Shown: positions 1 through 9,461, counted from the stretch's first letter. The stretch: 64,000 bases of DNA from Gammaproteobacteria bacterium RIFCSPHIGHO2_12_FULL_36_30 (GCA_001801815.1 MGXU01000010.1:459167-523166); one strand, 5' to 3'. Numbers and translations: made by a program. The notes: generated by a model not told the origin, from the letters alone.

Positions 1-375
1 TGGTGGATGTTCTACATTCAACCAAAACATAAAATAAAGGCAAACAATCACTGCAATTGATGCGAGAAAACTTAACCACACAAAAGAATGTCCAGCATAC
101 AATAATGTTTCACCCATAATATGCAATAACATGCCGCACAAAATTGCAATCACATATGCAACAATTAATCGCAACGGATGCGCCGTCACTGAACTCGGTT
201 TTGAAAAAATAATAAATGCACTCGACGCAAGCGATCCAGCACCCACCGCCCACAAAATATCAGACTGCGCTGTGTGATAAAATAAATTTAAAATTGAAAA
301 TAAAAAAATAAGAATAATAAGCGGCTGCCAAATATAATTCCATATTGTTGCAGTTTTTCGATGTGAAATAGACAT
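1..375 (-). CDS. HPP family integral membrane protein (partial)
   Basis: This gene is cut by the window start; 125 codons are visible from an ATG at 375 and the frame is open to base 1. The translation has several hydrophobic stretches (about residues 17-32, 38-50, 65-85 and 95-115) and ends in E-H-P-P, the His-Pro-Pro signature that names the HPP family. An AGGA ribosome site lies 7 nt before the ATG. It begins 13 bp after the stop of the SulP gene on the same strand, so the two probably form an operon. HPP proteins are membrane proteins linked in some organisms to nitrite or anion transport; the substrate here is unknown. Confidence 0.75.
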   Translation of the reverse strand, partial: MSISHRKTATIWNYIWQPLIILIFLFSILNLFYHTAQSDILWAVGAGSLASSAFIIFSKPSSVTAHPLRLIVAYVIAILCGMLLHIMGETLLYAGHSFVWLSFLASIAVIVCLYFMFWLNVEHPP

Positions 376-388
376 ATAATTTCCTACA

Positions 389-2032
389 TCATTTTGTATT
401 TTTAATTTTTAATATAGTTAACACAGCATCTAATGTTTCAAACACGCGTTTTTCAGAAACCAATTTTAAAATTCCTACATTCGCTAATTTATAAGAAACT
501 TTTGCATTTGCTTCGCATAAATAAACTGCAATATTTTTTTCTCGGAATTTTTCTAAAATTTCTTCTAATGTTTCTAATCCTGTCATATCCATAAATGGCA
601 CATCTTTTAATCGTAAAATAATTACTTTGGGTTCGGTATGACTTGCCAATAATGCATTTTCTAATTTCTGTGCGACACCAAAAAAGAATGGACCTTGAAT
701 ATTATACATTAATACATCATGCGGTAGCACAGGAGCAATTGGATTACGAGCAGCATATTGTTCAGCATTTTCAGATTCAATATTTACTGATTGAACCATG
801 CGACGCATAAAAAATAACATCGCTAAAATTACACCAACATTTACAGCGATTACTAAATTAGTAAACACGGTCAGAAAAAAAGTAATCAACAACACCAACA
901 TATCATAACGTGGCGCGCGTCGGATGATATGAAAAAAATGTCCTAGATCACTCATGTTGTATGCAACAACAAATAAAATTGCAGCTAATGCACAAAGCGG
1001 AATATCAGATGCGTAAGGCGCTAATAATACTAAAACACAAATTAATGCGAGTGAATGCACAATTGCTGAAATGGGACTATTTCCACCATTGCGAATATTT
1101 GCAACTGTTCTTGCAATCGCACCTGTTGCTGCAAAACCTCCAAATAAAGGTGAAAAAATATTTGCAACACCTTGTCCAATTAATTCTTGATTTGAATTGT
1201 GACGATAACCAGTTATTCCATCTGATGCGGCCGCAGATAAAAGTGATTCAATTGAACCTAATAATGCAATGGTAAATGCAGAACCTAATAAGTTAATATT
1301 TTCATTCCATGACATATGCGGTATATGAAAATAAGGAAGGTGTCGCGGCATTTCACCAAACGCACTGCCAATTGTTGCAACATTTTTAAAATGAAAAATC
1401 ATTTGCAAAATAGTTGCTGCTAACATTGCAACTAAAGGTCCCGGAATTTTTTTAAATATTTTTGGCACAATTAGCATTAACAATAAACTCAATAATGCCA
1501 ATCCTGTTGTCGTTAAATTTAAATGTGGAAAAGCAGCGCATAATGCAATTATTTTTTGATAAAAATGGGCATCAATTGGAATGTGAACGGGCAATCCAAA
1601 AAAATCTTTCCATTCACCCACAAAAATAATAACACCAATACCACTTGTAAAACCGACAATAACGGGGTCAGGAATAAATTTAATAACATTTCCTAATTTC
1701 ATCAGTCCCATAAATAACAAAATAAATCCCGCCATAAATGAAGCGACTTGCAATCCACTCACGCCATAATGTGCAGTAATATTAGCGAGGATAACAATGA
1801 ATGCGCCGGTCGGTCCCGCAATTTGCACACGCGTGCCACCGAATACACCCACCAGAAATGCGGCAATAATAGAGGTATAAAGACCTTGCACCGGCTGCAC
1901 GCCTGAAGCAATTGCAAACGCCATTGCTAAAGGCAGCGCTACAACCGCAACAATTAATCCAGAAATAATATTTTTTGACCAGTTTTTGTAATTTAATAAC
2001 CCATTTCGGTATGCTTCAACGATCGAGATCAT
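389..2032 (-). CDS. SulP family inorganic anion transporter with STAS domain
   Basis: This is a 547-residue transporter of usual SulP length. The N-terminal half shows the family pattern from residue 24 on (LIVAVVALPLAMAFAIASGV, then QGLYTSIIAAFLVGVFGG and IAGPTGAF), with about 12 membrane segments to residue 425. The C-terminal 110 residues form a cytoplasmic STAS domain containing FMDMTGLETLEE. SulP proteins carry sulfate, bicarbonate or dicarboxylates; sequence alone does not say which. The ATG at 2032 is preceded by AGGA. It is followed by the HPP membrane gene 13 bp downstream, which suggests joint anion uptake. It is divergent from the nucleoside hydrolase-like gene. Confidence 0.93.
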   Translation of the reverse strand: MISIVEAYRNGLLNYKNWSKNIISGLIVAVVALPLAMAFAIASGVQPVQGLYTSIIAAFLVGVFGGTRVQIAGPTGAFIVILANITAHYGVSGLQVASFMAGFILLFMGLMKLGNVIKFIPDPVIVGFTSGIGVIIFVGEWKDFFGLPVHIPIDAHFYQKIIALCAAFPHLNLTTTGLALLSLLLMLIVPKIFKKIPGPLVAMLAATILQMIFHFKNVATIGSAFGEMPRHLPYFHIPHMSWNENINLLGSAFTIALLGSIESLLSAAASDGITGYRHNSNQELIGQGVANIFSPLFGGFAATGAIARTVANIRNGGNSPISAIVHSLALICVLVLLAPYASDIPLCALAAILFVVAYNMSDLGHFFHIIRRAPRYDMLVLLITFFLTVFTNLVIAVNVGVILAMLFFMRRMVQSVNIESENAEQYAARNPIAPVLPHDVLMYNIQGPFFFGVAQKLENALLASHTEPKVIILRLKDVPFMDMTGLETLEEILEKFREKNIAVYLCEANAKVSYKLANVGILKLVSEKRVFETLDAVLTILKIKNTK

Positions 2033-2196
2033 ATTTTTTCCTAAACTTCTTCTTGGGATGCATAATTAAACTCCTTCTTTATTGGAATAACAAGAGTGAT
2101 ATTTCGTACAGAGTGTATAATTTACAGTATTTCTATAACTGCAATGCAACCAAAATATCTGTAATAATAGCAATATAAAATCTATGGGGATCAACG

Positions 2197-3255
2197 ATGC
2201 GAATTTTTTTATTTTTATTATTATCATTTTGGATCTCAATTTCATTTTCAAATGAAATGCATTTCATCATCGACACCGACATGGGATTTGATGATTGGAT
2301 GGCGGTTTTGTATTTATTAAAGCAGCCTGTAAAAATCGATGCGATTACGATTGATTGTGTTGGCGAAACACGCTGTCCGCAAGGCGCGATTAATGCGGAA
2401 AAATTGACACATTTAGCAAAACGTGATGTGCCGATTGCATTTGGATATATTCGACCTGATACAAAATATAATTTTCCCGTTGTAATACGAAATTTTGCAA
2501 CGAAAATGAATATAAAAGATTTTGCTCATTTGAAAAAAGATTCTGATATTAAAAATATTTCTGCAGCGCAAATTATTTTAAATTCTATTGTTCGCGCTGC
2601 AAAAAAACATTATCAAGTTTCAATTATTTCAATTGGCACCGCAACAAATATTACTGATGCGTGGAAACTCGCGCAAAAAAATCATCAAGAAAAATTATTT
2701 CGCGAAGGGCTTGCGATGATTTATAAAGGCGGCGGCGCATTTGGTGAAATAAAAAATAATCATTTAACTAATCAAGATGTCCCAGGAAATATTTCAATTC
2801 CAGGATTAATAAAATCAAATAATACTGTTGCGGAATGGAATATTTATGCAAATGCACCGGCGATGAAAACTTTAGTTAATGCAAATTTGCCAATTACATT
2901 TATTCCCAATAATGCAAGCAACGAAGTGCGCATGACGAAAAAGAGATATCATGAATTATTAAAAATCGGCGCAAAAAATCGAATTGATCTTTTTGATGCG
3001 AATGCAATGTTATCTTTAGTGCCAAATGGAAATTGGAAAAAATTTGAAGGTTGTGATTTTTGGGACACACTTGCAACTATTTCTGCATTACATCCGAAAA
3101 TTGTCACGGAAAAATTTCAACATGTGCCAATAAAAATTATTTTAAAAGCAAATAATGATTATGCAGCAACGTGGGTGACAAATAATTCAGCACATGATGT
3201 TACAGTTTATTATCATGTGAATAAAAAAATGTTTTATCGGTTTCTGTTTACATGA
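2197..3255 (+). CDS. Exported nucleoside hydrolase-like protein (IUNH superfamily)
   Basis: This 352-residue protein has an N-terminal signal peptide (hydrophobic residues 3-17, then SFSN) followed at about residue 26 by DTDMGFDDW, the calcium-binding D-x-D-x-x-x-D-D motif of inosine-uridine nucleoside hydrolases. ISIGTATNIT, then AEWNIYANAPAM, and a C-terminal CDFWDTLA fit the other family blocks. The family cleaves the N-glycosidic bond of ribonucleosides; an exported form would act in the periplasm. Its stop overlaps the ATG of the downstream MFS gene (ATGA at 3252), so the two are translationally coupled, and together they may release and import a nucleoside product. Substrate specificity is inference. 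Confidence 0.82.
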   Translation: MRIFLFLLLSFWISISFSNEMHFIIDTDMGFDDWMAVLYLLKQPVKIDAITIDCVGETRCPQGAINAEKLTHLAKRDVPIAFGYIRPDTKYNFPVVIRNFATKMNIKDFAHLKKDSDIKNISAAQIILNSIVRAAKKHYQVSIISIGTATNITDAWKLAQKNHQEKLFREGLAMIYKGGGAFGEIKNNHLTNQDVPGNISIPGLIKSNNTVAEWNIYANAPAMKTLVNANLPITFIPNNASNEVRMTKKRYHELLKIGAKNRIDLFDANAMLSLVPNGNWKKFEGCDFWDTLATISALHPKIVTEKFQHVPIKIILKANNDYAATWVTNNSAHDVTVYYHVNKKMFYRFLFT

Positions 3256-4469
3256 ACATTCAAATAAAAATACCTCGTCGCGTTTTTATCGGCACTTTGT
3301 CCGGTGTTTTTTTGGAATATTTTGATTACACATTATATGGATTTTCAGCGCCGATTATTGCGAAATTATTTTTTCCGCATGAAAATCCAATGACTGAATT
3401 ATTATTAGCATGGGCTGTTTTTGCAATTAGTTTTTTAGTGCGTCCAATCGGTGCAATTATTTTTGGACATTTTGCGGATCGCATTGGACGCCGCATTGTT
3501 TTAATGATCACTATTTTTTTAATGAGTGTTGCTACACTATCAATTGGATTATTACCCACTTATGAAAAAATCGGAATATTATCACCGATATTATTAATAT
3601 TATTTCGTATTTTACAGGGTTTATCCGTCAGCACAGAATACAGCGGCTGCAGCACTTATTTATTAGAATTTAATCGTCATCGAAAAGGTTTATTATCTGG
3701 CATTATCACCAGCGCATCTGGTTTTGGTGTTTTTGCAGCATCATTTTTAGTTTTATTATTTCATAATATCAATTGGCGTTTTCCATTTATTATTGCAGCT
3801 GTATTGGTTGGATTATTAGGATTTTATTTTCGTTTAGGATTGCAAGAATCACCAGAATTTTTAAAAGCAGCAAAAGAAAAAAGACAAGTGCATTTTCCAT
3901 TTTTAATATTAATACGAAAATTTCCACGGCTATTATTTAAAGCAATTATTATTTCTGCTTTTGCCGGTGTTTCAATTATTGTAATTGAAATTTATTTACC
4001 CTCTTATTTACACTCACATTTTTTAATTGCAAAAGAAAAAACATTAGAAATCTCGACTTATTTAGCATGGACAGAAGCGTGCTTTGCAATTATTTGGGGC
4101 GCAATTTCAGATTATATCAGTCAAAGAAAAACAATTATGATTTCCGGCATGCTAATGTTGATTGGGATTTTTCCGATATTAAAATTATTTCATTCTCAAG
4201 AAATATTTTTTTGGTACGGCGCAGCAACATTATTAGCAATCATTGTTGCCGCAGTTGATGGTCCCATCGCCGCATTACTCGTTGATACTTTTTCCACCGA
4301 AATAAGATATTCCGGCGTATCCATCAGCTACAATGTCGGCGCTGCATTAATAGGTGGTTTTAGTCCAAGTATTTTAATTTTATTGCAGGAACATACAGTG
4401 TTACATCAACCGATGGGGTGGTATCTTGTTGGTATCTCTATATTGTTATTATTTGCGATAAGAAATTAA
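3252..4469 (+). CDS. MFS transporter, metabolite:H+ symporter type
   Basis: This is a 405-residue major facilitator with 12 predicted membrane helices. The loop 2-3 signature appears as GHFADRIGRRIVL near residue 75, and the start (GTLSGVFLEYFDYTLYGF) is typical of the MHS/ProP branch, which imports organic acids, betaine or proline with protons. Its ATG overlaps the stop of the nucleoside hydrolase-like gene by 4 bp. The 3' end overlaps the convergent alpha/beta hydrolase remnant by 21 bp. The substrate cannot be read from sequence; coupling to the hydrolase hints at a nucleoside or sugar product. Confidence 0.88.
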   Translation: MNIQIKIPRRVFIGTLSGVFLEYFDYTLYGFSAPIIAKLFFPHENPMTELLLAWAVFAISFLVRPIGAIIFGHFADRIGRRIVLMITIFLMSVATLSIGLLPTYEKIGILSPILLILFRILQGLSVSTEYSGCSTYLLEFNRHRKGLLSGIITSASGFGVFAASFLVLLFHNINWRFPFIIAAVLVGLLGFYFRLGLQESPEFLKAAKEKRQVHFPFLILIRKFPRLLFKAIIISAFAGVSIIVIEIYLPSYLHSHFLIAKEKTLEISTYLAWTEACFAIIWGAISDYISQRKTIMISGMLMLIGIFPILKLFHSQEIFFWYGAATLLAIIVAAVDGPIAALLVDTFSTEIRYSGVSISYNVGAALIGGFSPSILILLQEHTVLHQPMGWYLVGISILLLFAIRN

Positions 4470-5161
4470 CATAAGATTTTTAATTTGCTTGCAAACAATA
4501 TTAGGTCTGTCAATCTGAATAAAATGCCCCGATTTTACTTGAAAAATTTTACTATCAGGATTTTTATTCAGCCATTGTTTTTGATTATTATACCAATCCC
4601 CAACAATTGGTTTTGTTTTATATTCCATTTTTGTCGACGAAATAATGACAACTGGGATGGTATTATTTATTTCACCTAATATTTTTAATTCATTTTTTGA
4701 TTTTGAAAATCCAATCATTTGATACAATACTTCTGCATCTGAACCAATATAATTTTGATAAATAGTTGTTGCGGGAAATTTTTCGGCTTCAGTAATTCCT
4801 TTATTAAAACGCTTCATTAATTTTTTAGAAAATTCAAAATTACGTGGAACTGGATCAACCAACAAAAGCGCTTTAACTAATTTTGGATTTTTTAATACAA
4901 AATATCCTGCATACATTGCACCATACGAATGCGCAACAATAATATAAGGTGATGGAATGTGACGTTTGACTAACAAAATAAATAATTGATCACTAATTAA
5001 TTTCGCCTGCCATTAATAAAAACTACTGTGCCTTTAAATTTTGCAGTGAGATTTAGATAATATTCTGAATATAATTTTACACCATTAACATTAGTTAATT
5101 TACCAATCGATGCAAATGCACTAAATGAAATAAAACACATTAAAAAAATTATTTTTTTCAC
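4449..5161 (-). pseudogene. Decayed exported alpha/beta hydrolase
   Basis: Two pieces of one gene lie in different frames. The 5' piece starts at GTG 5161 after a GGAG site, encodes a signal peptide (KKIIFLMCFISFSAFA) and the first beta-strand region (GTVVFING), then stops near 4998. The 3' piece, open from about 5010 to 4449, resumes with a segment like the region just before the nucleophile elbow and contains AHSYG (Ser in the G/A-x-S-x-G elbow) and late helices ending ...GHFIQIDRP, with the catalytic His. The 35-45 residues that normally link these parts are missing. A deletion plus frameshift is the simplest explanation. A sequencing error alone cannot explain the missing block. Confidence 0.78.
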
Positions 5162-5187
5162 AAATTCTCCGTTTTATATCTGAAATC

Positions 5188-5421
5188 TTAGTACATCTTC
5201 ACATTATATTCATTCACAATCTCAATTACTTTATCTCGAATAAAACCTACTAACTCAGCTTGTGCTTCAGCAACAATCGGATTTTCGCTTGCGTTTTCCA
5301 AACCATGTTTATCATATCGACGCAGCAACTCAAGAATACCCTGAAGCGCAAATTGATATTCACGTGCATTTAGCATTACATCCGCTTCTTCTTTTTCTTC
5401 AGTTGAAAATGTATAAATCAT
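5188..5421 (-). CDS. Small hypothetical acidic protein
   Basis: This is a 77-residue ORF with ATG preceded by GGAGACAAA, a good ribosome site. The product is helical-looking and charged (ETEEKEEADVM-type start, RRYDKHGLE in the middle, IRDKVIEIVNEYNVK at the end) without signal peptide or membrane segment. I do not recognise a family. It sits 23 bp downstream of the metallophosphoesterase on the same strand and may be co-transcribed with it. The good ribosome site and clean spacing support a real gene. Confidence 0.6.
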   Translation of the reverse strand: MIYTFSTEEKEEADVMLNAREYQFALQGILELLRRYDKHGLENASENPIVAEAQAELVGFIRDKVIEIVNEYNVKMY

Positions 5422-5444
5422 TTTGTCTCCTTATCCATACATCC

Positions 5445-6251
5445 TTAAACAGTAATAATTTCTTCAATACGTGGTTGAAAATACTCCGCTTTGCCCACCC
5501 TTACTATTAAATTGGGTAATGCTTGATAATTTGCTTCACCGTGCGTATGTCCACATAAAACTAAAAATTCTATTAATGAATGACCTTTTGCAATTTTCAT
5601 CAACACATCCCCACTTGCTTTTGAACTAAAATAAGGTATCCAATCATCATCACTTATTTTTCCTTCATATAAACATGCTTCTTTAAATGGTGGAATATGT
5701 GTTAATACAATAATTTTTTTTGGATTTTTATTTATGGCGAGTTGTAAATCATGTTGTAATTTTTTTGCATCTGCATCCGCTAATGTTTGCATTTTTTCAA
5801 GTAACTTAAATTTTCCCAGTATTTTTGCTTGAAATAAATCTGCAATCAGACGACTATCATTGAGCGATACCGTACTATTTGTGTAATCCCCCAATCGACC
5901 ATCTGCCCAACCATCTTGACCCACCAAAATAGTATCTTTTGTTAATAATTGTATCCCTGAAATTGACAACCAACACAATTGATTATTATTTTTCGTCAAT
6001 TTCGTAACTGTTTCGTATACTTTTTTAATTTGACCGCGATAATAATCATGATTTCCCAATACAAAATAAATTTGTTTTTTTATATAAGTTTCCATTTCGA
6101 TTAATAATTCAACTACAGAATTCGCTTCCGCAATATCACCGCTAATCAAAACACGATCACAATGCGAATCAATAATTTTCTGATAAAAAATTTCACGCTC
6201 ATGTTGATCGAGAAAATTAATATGGATATCGGTAAGCCAGGTGAGTTTCAT
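5445..6251 (-). CDS. Calcineurin-like metallophosphoesterase
   Basis: This 268-residue protein carries the full metallophosphoesterase motif series: D-I-H at residues 8-10, GD at about 38-39, GNHD at about 66-69, a His in LTHIPP near 186 and GHTHGE near 236. These residues bind the two metals and the phosphate. No signal peptide is present, so it acts in the cytoplasm. The family hydrolyses phosphomono- or diesters (nucleotides, proteins, nucleic acids); the substrate is not evident. It lies 5 bp downstream of the nucleotidyltransferase gene, so it may belong to the same transcript as the winged-helix/nucleotidyltransferase pair. Confidence 0.9.
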   Translation of the reverse strand: MKLTWLTDIHINFLDQHEREIFYQKIIDSHCDRVLISGDIAEANSVVELLIEMETYIKKQIYFVLGNHDYYRGQIKKVYETVTKLTKNNNQLCWLSISGIQLLTKDTILVGQDGWADGRLGDYTNSTVSLNDSRLIADLFQAKILGKFKLLEKMQTLADADAKKLQHDLQLAINKNPKKIIVLTHIPPFKEACLYEGKISDDDWIPYFSSKASGDVLMKIAKGHSLIEFLVLCGHTHGEANYQALPNLIVRVGKAEYFQPRIEEIITV

Positions 6252-6256
6252 TTTTT

Positions 6257-6982
6257 TTATCCGTTACGCATCACTACAATTTTTTCAATACGTTTTTTAA
6301 CGATTTGAACACGTTCCATTATCATTGATACTGAACCGTTATTTAAATGTCCTGGCAATGCGACTTCAAATTGATCGTTTTTCAAAATATCTGAAAACAC
6401 ACGACCCAAATGTGCTTTTATTTCTCTATTACACATTGCGACTTCCTCTGCAATCTCAACTCGCCCCGCAATCACTGTAATCATATCTTCAAAATCATGA
6501 CTCATTAAAAAATCATTATTACCTCTTGTTTTAAATGCTTCGATTTTTGTTGCTAGAAAATAAGGCGCTGTCACTGATTTCACAATCAGATTGTCGTGTA
6601 TTAAATGATTAACAGAATGTTGTAAGGCTTGTTTATACCATGGATTTCCAAATCCTAAAATTTTCTCATCTGTCGGCATCACATCTAAAATAATGTCATC
6701 ATAACGCCAACGACAAATAACATCATCTTTTATTGTTTTTTTAAAACCCTTTTTATTTAACTCTTTTTCAAATTTATGATATTGCAACAATGAGGCAACA
6801 TCAATAATACAATCAACATCAATTGTTGGTCTAACATCTAGCGATAAAGGATCAGTAATAAATAGTGCGGTCGCGCATCCACCTAAATAAACCACATCAT
6901 TATTCAGATTTTCTAATTTTCTTGCTACGAACTCCAGCATTCTCAAATTTGCTGTTGCTCTTAAATGATTTTGGATCAACAT
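6257..6982 (-). CDS. Nucleotidyltransferase-fold protein (AbiEii-like)
   Basis: This is a 241-residue protein with the minimal nucleotidyltransferase signature: GG at residues 34-35 and T-I-D-V-D at 53-57, the metal-binding aspartates. A later block (TKIEAFKTRGNNDFLMSHDFEDMI) matches the Lys/Arg and Asp pattern of AbiEii-type enzymes. The ATG at 6982 overlaps the upstream winged-helix gene by 83 bp in another frame, a strong sign of translational coupling. Toxins of the AbiE group modify tRNA or other substrates with NTPs and are paired with a winged-helix antitoxin. Toxin function here is inference from fold and pairing; a housekeeping role is possible. Confidence 0.75.
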   Translation of the reverse strand: MLIQNHLRATANLRMLEFVARKLENLNNDVVYLGGCATALFITDPLSLDVRPTIDVDCIIDVASLLQYHKFEKELNKKGFKKTIKDDVICRWRYDDIILDVMPTDEKILGFGNPWYKQALQHSVNHLIHDNLIVKSVTAPYFLATKIEAFKTRGNNDFLMSHDFEDMITVIAGRVEIAEEVAMCNREIKAHLGRVFSDILKNDQFEVALPGHLNNGSVSMIMERVQIVKKRIEKIVVMRNG

Positions 6983-7526
6983 TTATTTTTTCTCGCAATA
7001 ATTTCGCTGCTAAATTTCTTTCACGCGCTCGCCCCGAACGAATTGCATCGACCAACACTAATAATTCATAAAAAAATTGATCCGGATATTGTACAAGTGA
7101 ATTCGGTACAGATCTATACAGTGGTTCTAAAGCTACGCCACGTTTATTTCCAGTGGCTGATGGCCAAACAGGGATGGGATCATTACCGCCCACAATCAAC
7201 TTTGCAAATAGTGGTGCAGCATAACCCGTTGCAATACCGCACGTATATTCACCCAATCGAACAGGAAAAAAATATTTAACAGCTGAGATTAAACATTCTT
7301 CGCACGCAGCTCTTACAGGTAAAAATATTATTTTTTCATTTTTAGAAACGGGTGCTAATAATCTTGATAAAACCAAACGTTTAATACCTGCATTGACTTC
7401 CGAAACACTCATACACAAATGTGTTGCAAGCTTATTCTGTGACAAAAACTCATTCGGATTATCTTTTACAGGTGTCATTATTGACAATATTTTAAGAAGA
7501 ATGACTATATCTTGCGATTTCAACAT
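6900..7526 (-). CDS. Winged-helix DNA-binding protein, candidate antitoxin or repressor
   Basis: This 208-residue protein starts with a helix-turn-helix-like region (about residues 5-60: NEFLSQNKLATHLCMSVSEVNAGIKRL split across two helices) in which the recognition helix begins at the MSVSEV segment. The middle has a cysteine pair (ACEEC) and a GxATGYAAP segment. The C-terminus is basic. It precedes and overlaps the nucleotidyltransferase gene, and a nearly perfect 31-bp palindrome overlaps the -35 region of its promoter, so autoregulation is likely. Start ATG 7526 has TTGGAG upstream. The family name is uncertain. Confidence 0.7.
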   Translation of the reverse strand: MLKSQDIVILLKILSIMTPVKDNPNEFLSQNKLATHLCMSVSEVNAGIKRLVLSRLLAPVSKNEKIIFLPVRAACEECLISAVKYFFPVRLGEYTCGIATGYAAPLFAKLIVGGNDPIPVWPSATGNKRGVALEPLYRSVPNSLVQYPDQFFYELLVLVDAIRSGRARERNLAAKLLREKINVDPKSFKSNSKFENAGVRSKKIRKSE

Positions 7527-7559
7527 AGGGTTCGCTCCAACTAGCTATGAATTACTTTC

Positions 7560-7604
7560 AGTATAGCACAGTTATTCGCTATTCGCGAATCGCGAACAGC
7601 GAAT
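7560..7604 (-). promoter_or_regulatory. Promoter with palindromic operator for the winged-helix/nucleotidyltransferase operon
   Basis: On the minus strand an extended -10 (TGC-TATACT, 7560-7568) precedes the winged-helix gene. The -35 position falls inside a 31-bp palindrome at 7574-7604 with arms ATTCGCT-A-TTCGCGA and TCGCGAA-C-AGCGAAT around one central base and one mismatch. The heptamer TTCGCGA is itself repeated in opposite orientation. There is no T-tract, so a terminator for the upstream POT gene is unlikely. An operator bound by the first gene product is the natural reading. Confidence 0.6.
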
Positions 7605-7624
7605 GGCAAACACAGATACGAATT

Positions 7625-9073
7625 TCAGTCCCGAATCAACCGATTCAACACCGGCGTCAACGCAAATAAAACAATTGCAACTGCCATTGTTATCCATCCT
7701 AATTGACTAAACATATGACTATAAGATGGATTCGTCACAACTGGATTGCTCGAACCCGTTTTTCCCAAGGCATAATTTGAGAAATAACTTGCTAAAACCG
7801 CTGCAACACCAGAGTTTAATAATGTTGATCCCATGCAAATACTTTGCCAACGCGCAGGAATTAATTGTCCGACCATTGAATATCCAATTGGACTAATTAA
7901 TAATTCTGCGATGGCTTGTAAAACATATGTTGCAAATATCCAGATAAATGCAGTGTAACCATTGTGACTTAATGCAATTCCAATTGGCAAAATTAATAAA
8001 CCAATTGCGCTTAATGCTAATCCAAAACTATATTGCATCGGCAATAATGGTGATCGCATTTTATTTTTCAACCACACAAATAAAATACCAAGTAAAGGTG
8101 CTCCAATAATAATAGCTACCGCATTAATATTTGGAATCCAACCTGGCGCGATTAAAAAACCGAATACGTGTCGATCAAGATTATCTTTTGCAAATAACGT
8201 TAATCCCATCGGCACTAATTGATATACAATCCAAAAAATTTGCGCGCTTAATAATAAAATAATAAATGCAAAAAATTTATTTCTTTCGGCACCTGTGTTT
8301 TTACTGGCAATAATAATTAATGCAATGCCAACGATACCGCCAATCGATAAAACTAAATCATCACTAAAATGTGTGTGTTGCAATAACCATGTTAATATTG
8401 GTAATAAAATAAGAACAATAAAAAATCCTAATAAATAACGACTAAATTTATTTGTTGCACGACTCATCAGTGTATTTTGATCAGCCATATATTTCCAACG
8501 TGTTAATAAAATAACAACGGCTAACACATTATTCGCTGCTGTAATAAAAAATAACATGCTGTAATCAACATGCAATTGAAAATATCCCGCTAATGAAAAT
8601 CCTAATAAAAATCCTAAATTCATCCCGCTGTAATTCCACAAAAAACCAGATTGTCTTTTTTGTACATCATTTGCAGAGAATAATTGCGATACCAACATGT
8701 TCAAACAAGTTACCATCGTGCCCGTTCCGATTAACATGCACGATAATCCCCAGTATAAACTTTGCATTGTTCCATGCGATAAAATCACGCAGCCGATTAA
8801 TTGAAAAATAATTCCGGTAATCACTAATCCGCGATAACTAAAAAAACGTCCGCCTAAATATCCCGATAGTAAATGCAGTGAAAAATTACACGCAAAATAA
8901 ACGCCGGTAATTAAATCCGCTTCTTTCGAACTCATATGCAATTGCGATTTCATATAAAGCACTAACGTTGCATATAAAACTGCAAAACTAATTGTGCTAA
9001 ACATTTGCGTAAAGAAAAGCGAGCTAAATCCATTCGGCATATTTAAAAAACGTTTTTCACTTAATGCATTCAT
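7625..9073 (-). CDS. POT family proton-dependent peptide transporter
   Basis: This is a 482-residue transporter with 12-14 hydrophobic helices. The start region (PNGFSSLFFTQMFSTISF), the pattern G-V-Y-F-A-C-N at helix 2 and the ELLISPIGYSMVGQLIP block near residue 395 are characteristic of the POT/PTR2 family, which imports di- and tripeptides with protons across the inner membrane. I start it at ATG 9073, 10 nt after GGAGC; one codon upstream there is only a TTG. A second POT gene lies at 59117 and an OPT transporter at 12349, a peptide-import emphasis suited to growth on host-derived peptides (inference). Confidence 0.9.
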   Translation of the reverse strand: MNALSEKRFLNMPNGFSSLFFTQMFSTISFAVLYATLVLYMKSQLHMSSKEADLITGVYFACNFSLHLLSGYLGGRFFSYRGLVITGIIFQLIGCVILSHGTMQSLYWGLSCMLIGTGTMVTCLNMLVSQLFSANDVQKRQSGFLWNYSGMNLGFLLGFSLAGYFQLHVDYSMLFFITAANNVLAVVILLTRWKYMADQNTLMSRATNKFSRYLLGFFIVLILLPILTWLLQHTHFSDDLVLSIGGIVGIALIIIASKNTGAERNKFFAFIILLLSAQIFWIVYQLVPMGLTLFAKDNLDRHVFGFLIAPGWIPNINAVAIIIGAPLLGILFVWLKNKMRSPLLPMQYSFGLALSAIGLLILPIGIALSHNGYTAFIWIFATYVLQAIAELLISPIGYSMVGQLIPARWQSICMGSTLLNSGVAAVLASYFSNYALGKTGSSNPVVTNPSYSHMFSQLGWITMAVAIVLFALTPVLNRLIRD

Positions 9074-9167
9074 CAAAATCGCTCCTGATTTTTTATTTAA
9101 TATTATTAAACATGAAACTCACGCGAAATGCTAGAAGCGCACTTCGCGTGAGTATTACTCAACAACA

Positions 9168-9461
9168 TCACGCTGGAGATGCTGCCTGATTCACTTTTTG
9201 CGAAACTGTTCCATAATTATCAGAACCAGTTGCTGCAGGCATAAATGCTTGCGCATTTGCCGCGGTTTCGTTGCGCTCACAGCGTTTAAAGCAACAATAA
9301 ACACTAGCAGCAACAGCACTTACAAAACCAAATGCAGCCATCCCTACATAATTTGGCTCGCCACCAGATCCACCATTATTTTTAGGCGCTGGATCTGGCA
9401 TTGCTGAAACAGCTGACGCAAAAAACATTGCTGCTTTTACAAATTTATCTGTATATTTCAT
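9168..9461 (-). CDS. Small exported single-TM protein with cysteine cluster
   Basis: I place the start at ATG 9461, 6 nt after TTGGAG, rather than at the TTG inside that site. The 97-residue product has a signal-peptide-like start (residues 1-20 ending SAVSA), a short Gly/Pro-rich loop (PKNNGGSGGEP), one membrane helix (about 38-56) and immediately a cysteine cluster CCFKRC, then a polar Ala-rich tail containing Y-G-T-V. I know no family. The layout matches the protein at 27291-27638. Its transcript seems to start about 270 nt upstream at a PmrA-like promoter shared with the F-box gene. A role at a host membrane is inference. Confidence 0.6.
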   Translation of the reverse strand: MKYTDKFVKAAMFFASAVSAMPDPAPKNNGGSGGEPNYVGMAAFGFVSAVAASVYCCFKRCERNETAANAQAFMPAATGSDNYGTVSQKVNQAASPA

